Positions 16,148 through 24,781 of a stretch of DNA of 34,412 bases are shown in pieces. A program made the translations under genes and the position numbers. The notes below the pieces were generated by a model. That model was not told the DNA's origin. It worked only from the letters and a program-made list of their open reading frames with translations, and did no database searches. Position 1 is the first letter of the stretch, and each line of letters opens with the position of its first letter. Location of the stretch: assembly GCA_029060755.1 (NCBI GenBank), contig JAIDTI010000028.1:1-34412 (forward strand). Reading direction: 5' to 3'. Source of the stretch: Ruminococcus sp. (GTDB taxonomy: Bacteria; Bacillota; Clostridia; Oscillospirales; Ruminococcaceae).

Positions 16148-16705
16148 TTAAGCACGTGACATATATTCGCCAGTTCTTGTGTCAACCTGAATTTTTTCGC
16201 CCTCATCAATAAAGAGCGGAACTTTAATTTCTGCACCTGTTTCAAGAGTAGCTGGCTTTGTAGCGTTTGTAGCTGTATCACCCTTAAAGCCCGGGTCTGT
16301 CTGTGTAACAACAAGTTCTACAAAGTTCGGCGGTTCAACACCAAAAACACTTCCCTTATAAGAAAGAATCTTACAAATCATTTCTTCCTTTACAAATTTA
16401 AAGTTATCACCAAGAACTGATGCACTTACCGGAAGCTGTTCGTATGTTTCCATGTCCATAAAATAGTAAAGGTCGCCGTCATTGTAGCTGTACTGCATAT
16501 CCTTTCTCTCAACGAAAGCTGTCGGGAATTTAGCTGTAGGATTGAAAGAAGTTTCAACAACTGAGCCTGTAATTACGTTCTTATACTTTGTTCTTACAAA
16601 AGCTGCGCCCTTTCCTGGTTTTACGTGCTGAAACTCAACAACCTGAACAACTTGTCCATCAAGTTCAAAAGTTACACCGTTTCTAAAATCTCCTGCTGAA
16701 ATCAT
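16148..16705 (-). CDS. efp: Translation elongation factor P
   Basis: A 185-residue, three-domain beta-barrel protein that binds between the P and E sites of the ribosome and rescues stalling at consecutive prolines. The loop that carries the modified residue is '[14 protein letters not shown]', with Lys32 at the canonical position. '[30 protein letters not shown]' positions (quoted in part: FKGDTA..ATKPA) and the C-terminal '[14 protein letters not shown]' are typical. ACGGAGG lies before the ATG at 16705. It has its own promoter at 16750-16778. Confidence 0.97.
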   Translation of the reverse strand: MISAGDFRNGVTFELDGQVVQVVEFQHVKPGKGAAFVRTKYKNVITGSVVETSFNPTAKFPTAFVERKDMQYSYNDGDLYYFMDMETYEQLPVSASVLGDNFKFVKEEMICKILSYKGSVFGVEPPNFVELVVTQTDPGFKGDTATNATKPATLETGAEIKVPLFIDEGEKIQVDTRTGEYMSRA

Positions 16706-16749
16706 TTTAAAATACCTCCGTATTTATTTTTTTATTAATCATATGTATT

Positions 16750-16778
16750 ATTTTACCACATTTTTTTTAAAAATGCAA
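16750..16778 (-). promoter_or_regulatory. Sigma-A type promoter for efp
   Basis: On the minus strand: TTGCAT (16778-16773), 17 bases, TAAAAT (16755-16750), with TG three bases before the -10. The expected start near 16743 gives a leader of about 38 bases. It lies in the 89-base gap between the aminopeptidase stop and efp; no terminator is visible in the gap. Confidence 0.75.
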
Positions 16779-16794
16779 TACCTTAAATGCAATA

Positions 16795-17862
16795 TTACAA
16801 AGATATTATATTTTTCGCACATTTAGTCAAATTTATACAATCATTTTTGTGCAAAACAACAAAATCTTCAATTCGCACACCGAATTTTCCTGCAATATAA
16901 ATTCCTGGTTCAACCGTAACAACTTCATTTTCATGCAGAAGTCTGTCATAGCTTTTTGCAGCTAATGGCAGTTCATGAATTTCCAGTCCCACGCCATGAC
17001 CAAGAGAGTGACCGAAATACTTGCCATAACCTGCTTCATCAATAATACTTCTTGCAATCAAATCAAGGTCCTGTCCTTTTATTCCTGCCTTTGCCGATTC
17101 AATAGCTGCTGTCTGAGCAGTCAGGACAATATCATATACTTTACGCATTTCTTCTGTCGGTTCGCCCACACATACAGTTCTTGTCATGTCACTGTGATAG
17201 CCGTTCCACACTGCACCATAATCCATAAGCACAAATTCGCCATTGCATACTTTTTTATTAGACGGCACACCATGTGGCATAGACGTATTAGCACCCGAAA
17301 GAACAATTGTTTCAAAAGATACACCCTCTGAGCCGTTCAGCATCATAAGTCTTTCAAGTTCAATGGCAATTTCACGCTCTGTAACGCCCTCTTTTATAAA
17401 TCCAAGAATACCATCAAATGCAGTTTCAGCAATTTCCTGAGCCTTTTTTATACAGTCAATTTCAAAGCTGTCTTTTACCATTCTGAGAGTATTTATTGCA
17501 TTGCTCAATATATCTGTATCAATAAATTCAACATTTTTTATATGTTTTTTCAGCGTACCAAGCTGTTTCAGGGTCATTGTTTCAGATTCAACCGCAATAT
17601 TCTTTGCCAGATGATTTTTTATAATCTCATTAATCTGATTATAAAGATTTTTCTGTTCAATAACTTCTGCTGAAACAACAGTTTCTCTTGCTTTTTCGAT
17701 ATAGCGAAAATCTATGATAAAATACGCTTTATTCCTGAAAGCAATAACTGTTCCGGCAGATGATTTCATACCCGTGAAATATCTTCTGTTCACATCAGAC
17801 GTTATAAGCACACAATCAATTTCTGCCGGCAATTCGTTAAAAAGTTTGTCAAAACGATTCAT
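16795..17862 (-). CDS. pepP: Xaa-Pro aminopeptidase (M24 family)
   Basis: A cytosolic metallopeptidase, 355 residues, that removes N-terminal residues preceding proline. The five expected metal ligands are visible: Asp214 ('VLMDYGA'), Asp225 ('YHSDMTRT'), His289 ('GHSLGHGVGLEIHE'), Glu318 ('TVEPGIY') and Glu332 ('VRIEDFV'). Residues 1-130 form the creatinase-type N-terminal domain. It begins 3 bases after the aroQ stop, with CGGAG upstream. The order aroQ, pepP, efp is common in Firmicutes. A general M24 aminopeptidase P-like name is safe; strict specificity is not proven. Confidence 0.93.
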   Translation of the reverse strand: MNRFDKLFNELPAEIDCVLITSDVNRRYFTGMKSSAGTVIAFRNKAYFIIDFRYIEKARETVVSAEVIEQKNLYNQINEIIKNHLAKNIAVESETMTLKQLGTLKKHIKNVEFIDTDILSNAINTLRMVKDSFEIDCIKKAQEIAETAFDGILGFIKEGVTEREIAIELERLMMLNGSEGVSFETIVLSGANTSMPHGVPSNKKVCNGEFVLMDYGAVWNGYHSDMTRTVCVGEPTEEMRKVYDIVLTAQTAAIESAKAGIKGQDLDLIARSIIDEAGYGKYFGHSLGHGVGLEIHELPLAAKSYDRLLHENEVVTVEPGIYIAGKFGVRIEDFVVLHKNDCINLTKCAKNIISL

Positions 17863-17865
17863 AGC

Positions 17866-18297
17866 TTACATCTCCGAAAGTGCCTGAACAGCAAGATAAT
17901 AACTCATAAAACCAAGTCCGCATATACTGCCCTTGCATACTGGAGCAATAACAGAGTTTGAGCGAAACTCCTCTCTTGCATCAATATTGCTTATGTGAAC
18001 TTCAATAACAGGAATTTTTATTGCAGAAATAGCATCTCTTATAGCATAGCTATAGTGAGTGTATGCCCCTGCATTTATCACAACACCATCAAAACTGATT
18101 CTTGCGGAATGGAGTTTGTCAATTATAGCCCCCTCATGATTAGACTGAAAAATTTCGCAGTCCATACCAAGTTTTTTTGCTCTGTCAATGATGTTATTGT
18201 TGAGTTCATCAATGCCTGAATTTCCGTATACACCTGGCTCTCTCTCTCCTAGCAGATTAAGATTAGGACCATGTATAACAAGAATTTTTTTAATCAT
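17866..18297 (-). CDS. aroQ: 3-dehydroquinate dehydratase, type II
   Basis: Third step of the shikimate pathway, converting 3-dehydroquinate to 3-dehydroshikimate. The protein has 143 residues, the normal size, and forms dodecamers in the family. Seen: 'ILVIHGPNLNLLGEREPGVYG' (split motif: GPNLNLLG, Arg19, Tyr24), 'QSNHEGAIID', 'VINAGAYTHYSYAIRDA' and 'VIEVHISN' with His101. GAGGTG lies 9 bases before the ATG at 18297. The rpsU terminator ends just upstream and leaves no room for a full promoter, so the gene may depend on read-through from rpsU. Confidence 0.96.
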   Translation of the reverse strand: MIKKILVIHGPNLNLLGEREPGVYGNSGIDELNNNIIDRAKKLGMDCEIFQSNHEGAIIDKLHSARISFDGVVINAGAYTHYSYAIRDAISAIKIPVIEVHISNIDAREEFRSNSVIAPVCKGSICGLGFMSYYLAVQALSEM

Positions 18298-18315
18298 ACA
18301 AAATTACACCTCATG

Positions 18316-18352
18316 TAAAAATGAAAAAGCGAACTGATTACAGCCCGCTTTT
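18316..18352 (-). terminator. Rho-independent terminator after rpsU
   Basis: On the minus strand AAAAGCGGGCTG pairs with CAGTTCGCTTTT (12 pairs including two G-T), with loop TAAT and a following TTTTTCATTTTT tail. It lies 25 bases after the rpsU stop and about 20 bases before the aroQ start. Confidence 0.82.
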
Positions 18353-18376
18353 ATCAACATTCATATCGCCACAAAA

Positions 18377-18550
18377 TTAATATTTACGCTTGCGAGCTGC
18401 CTCAGACTTTTTCTTGCGCTTTACTGAAGGCTTTTCGTAGTGTTCTCTTTTACGGACTTCAGCAATAACGCCGTCCTTTGCACAAGCTCTTTTGAACTTT
18501 TTAAGTGCATTATCAAGAGACTCATTTTTGCCAACACGAACTTCTGCCAT
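18377..18550 (-). CDS. rpsU: 30S ribosomal protein S21
   Basis: A 57-residue, very basic protein of the small ribosomal subunit. The chain starts '[19 protein letters not shown]', continues '[19 protein letters not shown]' and ends '[11 protein letters not shown]', which matches bacterial S21 throughout. AGGAGG precedes the ATG at 18550 by about 8 bases. It has its own promoter (18666-18694), a leader of about 110 nt and a terminator, so it is mainly a monocistronic unit. Confidence 0.97.
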   Translation of the reverse strand: MAEVRVGKNESLDNALKKFKRACAKDGVIAEVRKREHYEKPSVKRKKKSEAARKRKY

Positions 18551-18574
18551 TTACTTTTCCCTCCTTTTTTCAGA

Positions 18575-18635
18575 GGTTGCCAACCAGTATCCCTCTGGCT
18601 ATATACTAATCACTCATACGAGTGTCAGTCAACTT
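18575..18635 (-). promoter_or_regulatory. Structured leader of rpsU (possible)
   Basis: The rpsU mRNA leader contains two inverted repeats on the minus strand: CACTCGTATGAGTG (5-bp stem, four-base loop) and, nearer the gene, CAGAGG pairing with CCTCTG, whose loop contains GGTT-GGC-AACC. The second ends just before the AGGAGG. A role in controlling S21 synthesis is only an inference. No known riboswitch is recognised. Confidence 0.4.
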
Positions 18636-18665
18636 AATACCTCAATAAGTAAAGAATATATTAAT

Positions 18666-18694
18666 ATTTTATCATAAATATTCCATAATGTCAA
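18666..18694 (-). promoter_or_regulatory. Sigma-A type promoter for rpsU
   Basis: On the minus strand: TTGACA (18694-18689), 17 bases, TAAAAT (18671-18666), with a TG just upstream of the -10. The expected transcription start near 18659 lies about 110 bases before the ATG at 18550. It lies right after the leuS stop (18723). Confidence 0.9.
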
Positions 18695-18722
18695 GGGATT
18701 TTTTAAATAAGAAAAAATTTCG

Positions 18723-21128
18723 TTATTTTGCTACAATATTAACAAGTTTATTTGGTACATATATCTGTTTTATCAAATTTTTACCCTCAACAGATTCCTT
18801 TACCTTTGCATCTTCAAGAGCAAGTGCAATAACAGAATCCTTGTCAGAATCAACAGGGATATTAAGTTTTGCTTTAAGCTTGCCGTTTACCTGAACAACA
18901 ATTTCGATTGTATCATCTTTGCAGAGTGATTCATCATAGGAAATCCAGTTCTGTTCACTAAGGATTTTTCCAAAGTTTGCATTATATATCTCCTCTGAAA
19001 TATGCGGTGCAAACGGATAGAGCATTGTTGCAAATGCACCAAGTTCTGCCTTTGTGATACTTCCTACATTGTAAATTTCATTAATCAAAGTCATCATAGC
19101 TGCAATTGCTGTATTGAATTTCATTGCTTCAATATCTTCGGTAACTTTTTTAATAGTCTTGTGGAAAAGTGATTTAAGCTTGTCGCTGTAGTCTTCTCCG
19201 TCAACAAGAATATCCTGCAATCCCCACACTCTGTCAACAAATCTCTTACAGCCCTTGATGCTTGATTCGCTCCACGGAGCAGCTTTTTCATAGTCACCCA
19301 TGAAAAGCGTGTAAAGACGGAGAACATCTGCACCATAATCTGCCACAACGTCATTAGGGTCAACAACATTTCCACGTGATTTGGACATTTTTTCACCGTC
19401 TTCACCAAGTATAAGACCCTGTGCTGTTCTCTTTGCATACGGTTCAGAAGTCGGCACAAGACCTAAATCATAGAGGAATTTATGCCAGAAACGGCTGTAA
19501 ATCATATGACGTGTAACGTGTTCCATACCACCGTTATACCAGTCAACCGGAAGCCAGTATTTAAGTGCCTCCTGTGATGCAAATTCATCATTGTTTTTCG
19601 GGTCGCAGTAGCGGAGGAAGTACCATGATGAGCCAGCCCACTGTGGCATTGTATCTGTTTCACGTCTTGCATCACGCTGACATTTCGGACACTTGCACTT
19701 CACAAAGCCGTCAATCTTTGCAAGAGGACTTTCGCCGTCTGTACCTGGTTCAAAATTCTCTACTTCGGGCAGTCTAAGTGGAAGTTCCTCATATGGTACA
19801 GCAACCATTCCGCAGTTATCACAATGTACAATCGGAATAGGCTCACCCCAGTAACGCTGACGGTTAAATGCCCAGTCTTTCATCTTGAACTGCACACCTT
19901 TTTCACCAAAACCAAGCTTTTCAAGAATTTCAAGTGCTTTTGCTATAGCATCTTTTTTATTTGAAATGCCATTGAGTTCACCAGAATTTACAAGTTCACC
20001 CTCTCCAGTATATGCTTCTTTAGAGATGTCTCCACCCTTTATTACTTCAATAATATCAATGCCGAATTTCTTTGCAAAATCATAGTCTCTTGTATCGTGA
20101 GCAGGTACAGCCATAATTGCACCAGTACCATAACCCATCATTACATAGTCTGAAATATAAATCGGGATTTCTTTCTGTGTTATGGGATTTATTGCAGTAA
20201 GACCCTCAATTTTTACACCTGTCTTGTCTTTTACAAGCTGTGTTCTCTCAAACTCACTCTTTTTTGCACATTCTGTCTTATAATCATCAAGAGCCTGAAT
20301 ATTTGCAATAGAATCTCTGTATTTCTGAATAATCGGGTGTTCGGGAGCAATTACCATGAATGTAACGCCATAGAGTGTGTCGGGACGTGTTGTATAGATG
20401 CGGAGCTGTTCGTCCTGCTCCTTGATTCTGAAATTGACAAATGCACCTGTTGACTTTCCAATCCAGTTTTCCTGCTGTAATCTTACATTAGGGAGATAGT
20501 CAACTTCCGCAAGTCCCTGCAAAAGCTTATCTGCATATTCTGTTATACGGAGATACCATACTTCTTTTGTTTTCTGCACAATATCGCTGTGGCATACGTC
20601 ACATTTACCACCCTGTGAATCCTCATTTGAAAGCACTACCTTACAGCTTGGACAATAGTTTACCTGTGTCTTATCACGGAATACAAGTCCGTTCTCAAAC
20701 ATTTTGAGGAAAATCCACTGTGTCCATTTATAATAGTTCTCCTCTGTTGTGTCGATAACTCTTGACCAGTCAAAAGAAAATCCGACTGTTTTAAGCTGTT
20801 GAGTGAATTTTTCAATGTTTCTGTCAGTAACTACACGGGGGTGAATATTTTCCTTGATAGCTGTATTTTCAGTAGGCAGACCATAAGCATCAAAACCAAT
20901 CGGGAAAAGAACATTGTATCCCTCCATACGTCTTTTACGGCTTACAACTTCAAGACCTGAATAAGCCTTGATGTGACCAACGTGCATACCATGTCCCGAC
21001 GGATAGGGAAATTCTACAAGTGCATAGAATTTCTTTTTGCTGTAATCGTCAGTAGCCTTGAAAGTGTCGTGTTCTTCCCAGAATTTCTGCCATTTTGGTT
21101 CAACAGACTTAAAATCATATCTGCTCAT
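18723..21128 (-). CDS. leuS: Leucyl-tRNA synthetase
   Basis: Class I aminoacyl-tRNA synthetase, 801 residues, charging leucine tRNAs. Seen: 'PYPSGHGMHVGHIKAYSG', with the HIGH-type motif HVGH at 49-52, a zinc-ribbon-like insertion 'CPSCK...CDVCH', the editing (CP1) domain with 'TTRPDTLYGVTFMVIAPEHP' (split motif: TRPDT, GVTFMV) and 'GYGTGAIMAVPAHDTRD', a second cysteine group in 'CKCPKC', and 'GEKMSKSRGNVV' carrying KMSKS. The C-terminal part is an anticodon-binding helical bundle. The ATG at 21128 is chosen because AGGA is 9 bases upstream; ATGs at 21137 and 21134 lie too close to it. It is the last gene of the long housekeeping unit. Confidence 0.97.
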   Translation of the reverse strand: MSRYDFKSVEPKWQKFWEEHDTFKATDDYSKKKFYALVEFPYPSGHGMHVGHIKAYSGLEVVSRKRRMEGYNVLFPIGFDAYGLPTENTAIKENIHPRVVTDRNIEKFTQQLKTVGFSFDWSRVIDTTEENYYKWTQWIFLKMFENGLVFRDKTQVNYCPSCKVVLSNEDSQGGKCDVCHSDIVQKTKEVWYLRITEYADKLLQGLAEVDYLPNVRLQQENWIGKSTGAFVNFRIKEQDEQLRIYTTRPDTLYGVTFMVIAPEHPIIQKYRDSIANIQALDDYKTECAKKSEFERTQLVKDKTGVKIEGLTAINPITQKEIPIYISDYVMMGYGTGAIMAVPAHDTRDYDFAKKFGIDIIEVIKGGDISKEAYTGEGELVNSGELNGISNKKDAIAKALEILEKLGFGEKGVQFKMKDWAFNRQRYWGEPIPIVHCDNCGMVAVPYEELPLRLPEVENFEPGTDGESPLAKIDGFVKCKCPKCQRDARRETDTMPQWAGSSWYFLRYCDPKNNDEFASQEALKYWLPVDWYNGGMEHVTRHMIYSRFWHKFLYDLGLVPTSEPYAKRTAQGLILGEDGEKMSKSRGNVVDPNDVVADYGADVLRLYTLFMGDYEKAAPWSESSIKGCKRFVDRVWGLQDILVDGEDYSDKLKSLFHKTIKKVTEDIEAMKFNTAIAAMMTLINEIYNVGSITKAELGAFATMLYPFAPHISEEIYNANFGKILSEQNWISYDESLCKDDTIEIVVQVNGKLKAKLNIPVDSDKDSVIALALEDAKVKESVEGKNLIKQIYVPNKLVNIVAK

Positions 21129-21149
21129 TTTCATCATTCCTTTGCTGAA

Positions 21150-21515
21150 TTATTTATTAAAGAGCGTTGAAATTTCGCTCCATTTGTTAGTAAAATGTTT
21201 ATCTACAGACGGATTTGTACATAAAATCACCGCACACACAACATCAACAACGGCTTCAATAAGATATATCCAGTTACTGCCGATATGTGTGATATTATCA
21301 GGTAAATTTACAACAACAACAATTGCAAGTATTGCCGTAACAGCATAGTTCAGATACTGCAATCCGCTGAATAAAGCTACAAAAAGCACAACATCACCGA
21401 CAAGTCCTTTTATATCAAAACCACCGCCGATAACCATATTAAGAATAGTCTTTGCAAAAAGATAAAGTCCTATAATTACGGCAATATTCTTTCCTTGTAC
21501 ATTATTAGTTTTCAT
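21150..21515 (-). CDS. Small membrane protein, unknown function
   Basis: A 121-residue protein with about four hydrophobic segments ('IAVIIGLYLFAKTILNMVI', 'GDVVLFVALFSGLQYL', 'AVTAILAIVVVVNLP', 'WIYLIEAVVDVVCAVILC') and a short polar C-terminus. No known family is recognised. AAAGGAGG lies upstream of the ATG at 21515, which overlaps rsfS by 11 bases. The stop lies 21 bases before leuS. Confidence 0.78.
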   Translation of the reverse strand: MKTNNVQGKNIAVIIGLYLFAKTILNMVIGGGFDIKGLVGDVVLFVALFSGLQYLNYAVTAILAIVVVVNLPDNITHIGSNWIYLIEAVVDVVCAVILCTNPSVDKHFTNKWSEISTLFNK

Positions 21516-21879
21516 CGCCCGCCTCCTTTGTTATAAGACTGCTTATGTCAACCTGTTCACCGTCTGCCCATACACCCTCTAATTTGTAGAAATTTCTTGT
21601 TTCTTTGTAGAATACATGGACGATAATATCACCATAATCAAGAATAATCCATGTATTACTTGTATCGGCTTCACGTCTGTCCGGCTCGATACCCTGCTGT
21701 GACAGTTGAAATTCAACTTCATCTGCAAGAGTACGTGCATGAGTGTTGCTTGTGCCGTTTACGATTACAAAATAATCTGCAAGAATAGTCAAATCAGCAA
21801 TTCTGATAGCCTGAATATCCTCGCCTCTCTTGCTGTCAAGAGATTTTACAATAAGTTCAAGTTTCTGCTGTTCAGTCAT
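21505..21879 (-). CDS. rsfS: Ribosomal silencing factor RsfS
   Basis: A 124-residue protein of the RsfS/YbeB/Iojap family. It binds ribosomal protein uL14 and blocks joining of the subunits when nutrients are scarce. Typical motifs are 'ADYFVIVNGTSNTHARTLADEV' positions (short form: DYFVI..G.S..H), 'WIILDYGDIIVHVF' and 'RNFYKLEGVW'. It follows the LCP gene by 17 bases, in the usual nadD, yqeK, LCP, rsfS, leuS order of Firmicutes. Confidence 0.95.
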   Translation of the reverse strand: MTEQQKLELIVKSLDSKRGEDIQAIRIADLTILADYFVIVNGTSNTHARTLADEVEFQLSQQGIEPDRREADTSNTWIILDYGDIIVHVFYKETRNFYKLEGVWADGEQVDISSLITKEAGDEN

Positions 21880-21896
21880 AAAAAATTTTCCTTTCT

Positions 21897-23273
21897 TTAT
21901 TGCTTTTTCTTTGGTTTCTGCTTCTGATATGGTGTTACATTCGGGTCTCTGACGGGTTCAGTTGATTTCTCTATATCGTCAAGACTTGCGCCCATATCAT
22001 CATAAATTTCGTACTGATGTTCTGTTATAAGCTCAACAATAGATGTATCTTCTTCTGTCATCTTTTTCTGATACGGTCGGTAGTATTTATTAAGCAGGTC
22101 AATAGTTTCCTGTTTGTGAACTGAATAAACAGAATACGGATTTCCGTCCGCAGCCCAGAATACAGCATCTTCACCGGGAACTATATTGACATGAGCATCT
22201 TCCATTGAAATAGTTGATGCAAAATCGGCAACTTTACTCATATCACCAATTGAAAGGTCGGTATAAAGTAAATCCTTGTCATATATTTCCTTGATATAGC
22301 TGTAAAGTTTAAGTCTGCCCTCATCTTCAATTATATTTGAAAGTTTTTTCATAGCTGCTGCCATAAATCTACGCTGATTCTGTACACGTCCTATATCGCC
22401 CTGCACCCATTCACGACGGAAACGTATAAACCATTCAGACTGCTTGCCACTTAGTACAACATCGCCTTCGGGGATTATCTTATCAGGCTCAAAGACAATT
22501 TCGTTATCAATATGAATCGGTACACCGCCTATAATATCGACAATCTCAACAATATCAGGACAAGTTGTTGTAACATAGGCATCAATTGGTATACCGAAAT
22601 TTTCCTGAACTGCATCTACAACACGCTGAATAGGCGGTTCTGTATCAGGATTTCCCATTGTGTATATGCTGTTGAATTTTCTTGTAATAGAGGTTGTATA
22701 ATCGGGCAGACAGGTATCACGGGGAATCTGTAATATATTAAGTTCTCCGTGACCAATATCAAACTGGATAACCCACATGACATCTGTGTTGTATTCGTCA
22801 GGCTCAAATCCAAGAAAAAGTATGCTGTATTGTCCCTCAATAAGCTGTGGAAGGTCGAGACCGTCATTGAAATCATCAGGAACAGCATTTGCATCTATAT
22901 TAAGTGATACATTATTCTTGTCAAGTTCGCCCTCTTTTGCGGCGGGTTTCTGATTTTTAAAAAGAGTAATCAAAGAAATATTTCCGCCTTTTTCGGTATC
23001 AACACATATTGGCATATTCAGAATAAGAGTACCTATTATAGCAAGTGATGCTAGAATTGCACCTGCCTGAATAAAAAAATCCTTAACAGAAAATCTGTTC
23101 TTATGCCTTGTATAAATTTCATTTTCAACCTGCTCCACTTTTTTCAGAGGAGAAATATTTGTTTCATGCCTTTGATTATTAACGCTTACCGTATTGTTTG
23201 TTTTTCTTACAAGCGGTTTAAGCGGTTTTGGCTTTCTGTCAGATTCTTCTGAATGATACTCATTATTTGCCAT
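21897..23273 (-). CDS. LytR-CpsA-Psr (LCP) family protein
   Basis: A 458-residue protein anchored in the membrane by one segment at about 67-87 ('FIQAGAILASLAIIGTLIL') with a long polar cytoplasmic N-terminus. The outside domain has the LCP signatures 'SILFLGFEPDEYNTDVMWVI', 'LNILQIPRDTCL' and 'QGDIGRVQNQRRFM'. The family transfers teichoic acids or other glycopolymers from lipid carriers to peptidoglycan. The C-terminus ends in a Lys/Gln-rich tail. The ATG at 23273 has AGAGGA upstream; the frame extends to 23306, overlapping yqeK. Confidence 0.92.
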   Translation of the reverse strand: MANNEYHSEESDRKPKPLKPLVRKTNNTVSVNNQRHETNISPLKKVEQVENEIYTRHKNRFSVKDFFIQAGAILASLAIIGTLILNMPICVDTEKGGNISLITLFKNQKPAAKEGELDKNNVSLNIDANAVPDDFNDGLDLPQLIEGQYSILFLGFEPDEYNTDVMWVIQFDIGHGELNILQIPRDTCLPDYTTSITRKFNSIYTMGNPDTEPPIQRVVDAVQENFGIPIDAYVTTTCPDIVEIVDIIGGVPIHIDNEIVFEPDKIIPEGDVVLSGKQSEWFIRFRREWVQGDIGRVQNQRRFMAAAMKKLSNIIEDEGRLKLYSYIKEIYDKDLLYTDLSIGDMSKVADFASTISMEDAHVNIVPGEDAVFWAADGNPYSVYSVHKQETIDLLNKYYRPYQKKMTEEDTSIVELITEHQYEIYDDMGASLDDIEKSTEPVRDPNVTPYQKQKPKKKQ

Positions 23274-23298
23274 TATGAATCCTCTTTTCGTTCTGTCT

Positions 23299-23883
23299 TT
23301 AGTCACCTAACAGGCGACTATAAAAATTATATCCCTCAACGGTACACAAAGGAATCATGCCTTCCTTTTTTATAACACTTTTTATTGAAAATCTGAACGC
23401 TTCAAGCATTGCTTCATTCAAATCATTGTATACAAATTTACGCATCTTGTCAACATCTTTATATGTTCTGTCAGCTGAAATCAGGTCGGCAAGATATACA
23501 ATTTCCTCTAATCGTGTCATGCCTGCTCTGCCGACTGTATGAAACCGAATTGAATTTATGATGTCAATATCTTCAACGCCGAAAACATTTTTAACAAAAT
23601 ATGCTCCTGCTATAGCGTGCCAGAGTGAGCGTGTTTCAAGTTCTTCACGGCACACAGCAAATCCGCTTTCAAGCACAAGTGCCTTTTGTTTTTCTCCTGA
23701 AAGTTCCTTGCATACATCATGAAGAAGTCCTGCAAAATAAGCTTTGTCGGGGTCTTCTCCGTATTTTTCAGCAAGTTTTCTACATTCTGATGCAACATTG
23801 AGAGAATGTTGGTATCTTTTCTGTGAAAGATTCTCTTTCAGATATTTCTTTTTTTCATCGGGATTATAAAACAAAATACTCAC
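23299..23883 (-). CDS. yqeK: HD-domain hydrolase YqeK (Ap4A hydrolase family)
   Basis: A 194-residue HD-domain metal-dependent phosphohydrolase; family members split diadenosine tetraphosphate symmetrically. Seen: 'QKRYQHSLNVASECRKLAEKY' positions (RY.HSLNV), 'YFAGLLHDVCKEL' with the HD pair, 'LWHAIAGAYFVK', 'SIRFHTVGRAGMT' and 'EEIVYLADLISADRTY'. The start is uncertain: GTG 23883 shares a GTGA overlap with the nadD stop but lacks a ribosome binding site, while TTG 23874 has GGTGA five bases upstream and could be the true start. Confidence 0.92.
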   Translation of the reverse strand: MSILFYNPDEKKKYLKENLSQKRYQHSLNVASECRKLAEKYGEDPDKAYFAGLLHDVCKELSGEKQKALVLESGFAVCREELETRSLWHAIAGAYFVKNVFGVEDIDIINSIRFHTVGRAGMTRLEEIVYLADLISADRTYKDVDKMRKFVYNDLNEAMLEAFRFSIKSVIKKEGMIPLCTVEGYNFYSRLLGD

Positions 23884-24479
23884 CACTTTTTATATAATTT
23901 ATTTGATGTAATATATTGTACTACATTTTCATCAAGATAGCAAGACAATTTTTCATTTTTTTCAATTTTTTTTCTGATTTCAGTAGAGGAAATTTCAAGA
24001 GGCTCTGCACTGCATACAATAATATTGCCATATTTCCGCAGACTTTCGGCTTTTTTTTCAAGTTCTGCAATGTCTCCGCTTTTTCGTGAAACAACAGCAA
24101 GAGTAACTTCTTTTAAAATATCCTCAAACTGATTCCAGGTTTCAAAAATCATAAGCATATCACTGCCGACAAGCAGAAAAAGTTCATCATGCGGAAAGCG
24201 TCTGCGAAATTCTTCAACTGTATATATAGTATAGCTTTTTCTGTCTTTTCTTATCTCATAATCACATACATCAAGCTTTTCTGATACCCTGCAAGCAAGT
24301 TTTAGCATTTTAAGTCTGTCATCTCCCGAAGCATACTCCGCACTTGAACGGTGCGGACTTATCCCCGACGGCACAAAATAAAGCTTGTCCAGTTTCAGTT
24401 CGTTGACTGCTGAAACAGCAAGATTAATATGACCGTTATGCACAGGGTTGAAACTTCCTCCATAAATTCCTATTCTCAT
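23880..24479 (-). CDS. nadD: Nicotinate-nucleotide adenylyltransferase
   Basis: Makes deamido-NAD from nicotinate mononucleotide and ATP in NAD synthesis. 199 residues. Seen: 'IGIYGGSFNPVHNGHINLA', with the H..H pair (His14, His17) of nucleotidyltransferases, 'LYFVPSGISPHR', 'FLLVGSDMLMIFETW' and 'EISSTEIRKKI' at the C-terminus. The ATG at 24479 shares an ATGA overlap with the yhbY stop. Confidence 0.96.
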   Translation of the reverse strand: MRIGIYGGSFNPVHNGHINLAVSAVNELKLDKLYFVPSGISPHRSSAEYASGDDRLKMLKLACRVSEKLDVCDYEIRKDRKSYTIYTVEEFRRRFPHDELFLLVGSDMLMIFETWNQFEDILKEVTLAVVSRKSGDIAELEKKAESLRKYGNIIVCSAEPLEISSTEIRKKIEKNEKLSCYLDENVVQYITSNKLYKKW

Positions 24480-24778
24480 TTTGATTTCGGGATATTCTCA
24501 ATTACAGGCTCTTTCGGATTACGCTTGAAAAGCACAAACTTATTGCCGATAACCTGCACAACGTCTGCACCTGTCTGCCCTGCAATTGCATCAGCCGCTT
24601 CTCTTGCCGTCCAGCCTGAATTTTCAAGCACACGGAGTTTTATCAGTTCTCTTTTGCGGAGTGCATCTCCAACTTCCTTGCACATCTGCTCTGTTACTCC
24701 GCCTTTGCCAACCTGAAATATTGTCTCATATTCAGATGCTATCCCTCTTAAATACGCACGTTGTTTACTTGTAAGCAT
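24476..24778 (-). CDS. yhbY: YhbY/CRM-domain RNA-binding protein
   Basis: A 100-residue protein with one CRS1-YhbY (CRM) domain; such proteins bind pre-50S ribosomal RNA. 'LTSKQRAYLRGIASEYETIFQVGKGG' positions (KQ...LR, VGK.G), 'LRKRELIKLRVLENS' and 'QVIGNKFVLFKRN' match the family. AAGGAG precedes the ATG at 24778, which lies 3 bases after the rdgB stop. Confidence 0.95.
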   Translation of the reverse strand: MLTSKQRAYLRGIASEYETIFQVGKGGVTEQMCKEVGDALRKRELIKLRVLENSGWTAREAADAIAGQTGADVVQVIGNKFVLFKRNPKEPVIENIPKSK

Positions 24779-24781
24779 TTT

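Noticed and set aside
18551..18660. Riboswitch upstream of rpsU
   Set aside because: Hairpins exist, but no conserved core of a known riboswitch class could be recognised, so only a possible structured leader is listed.
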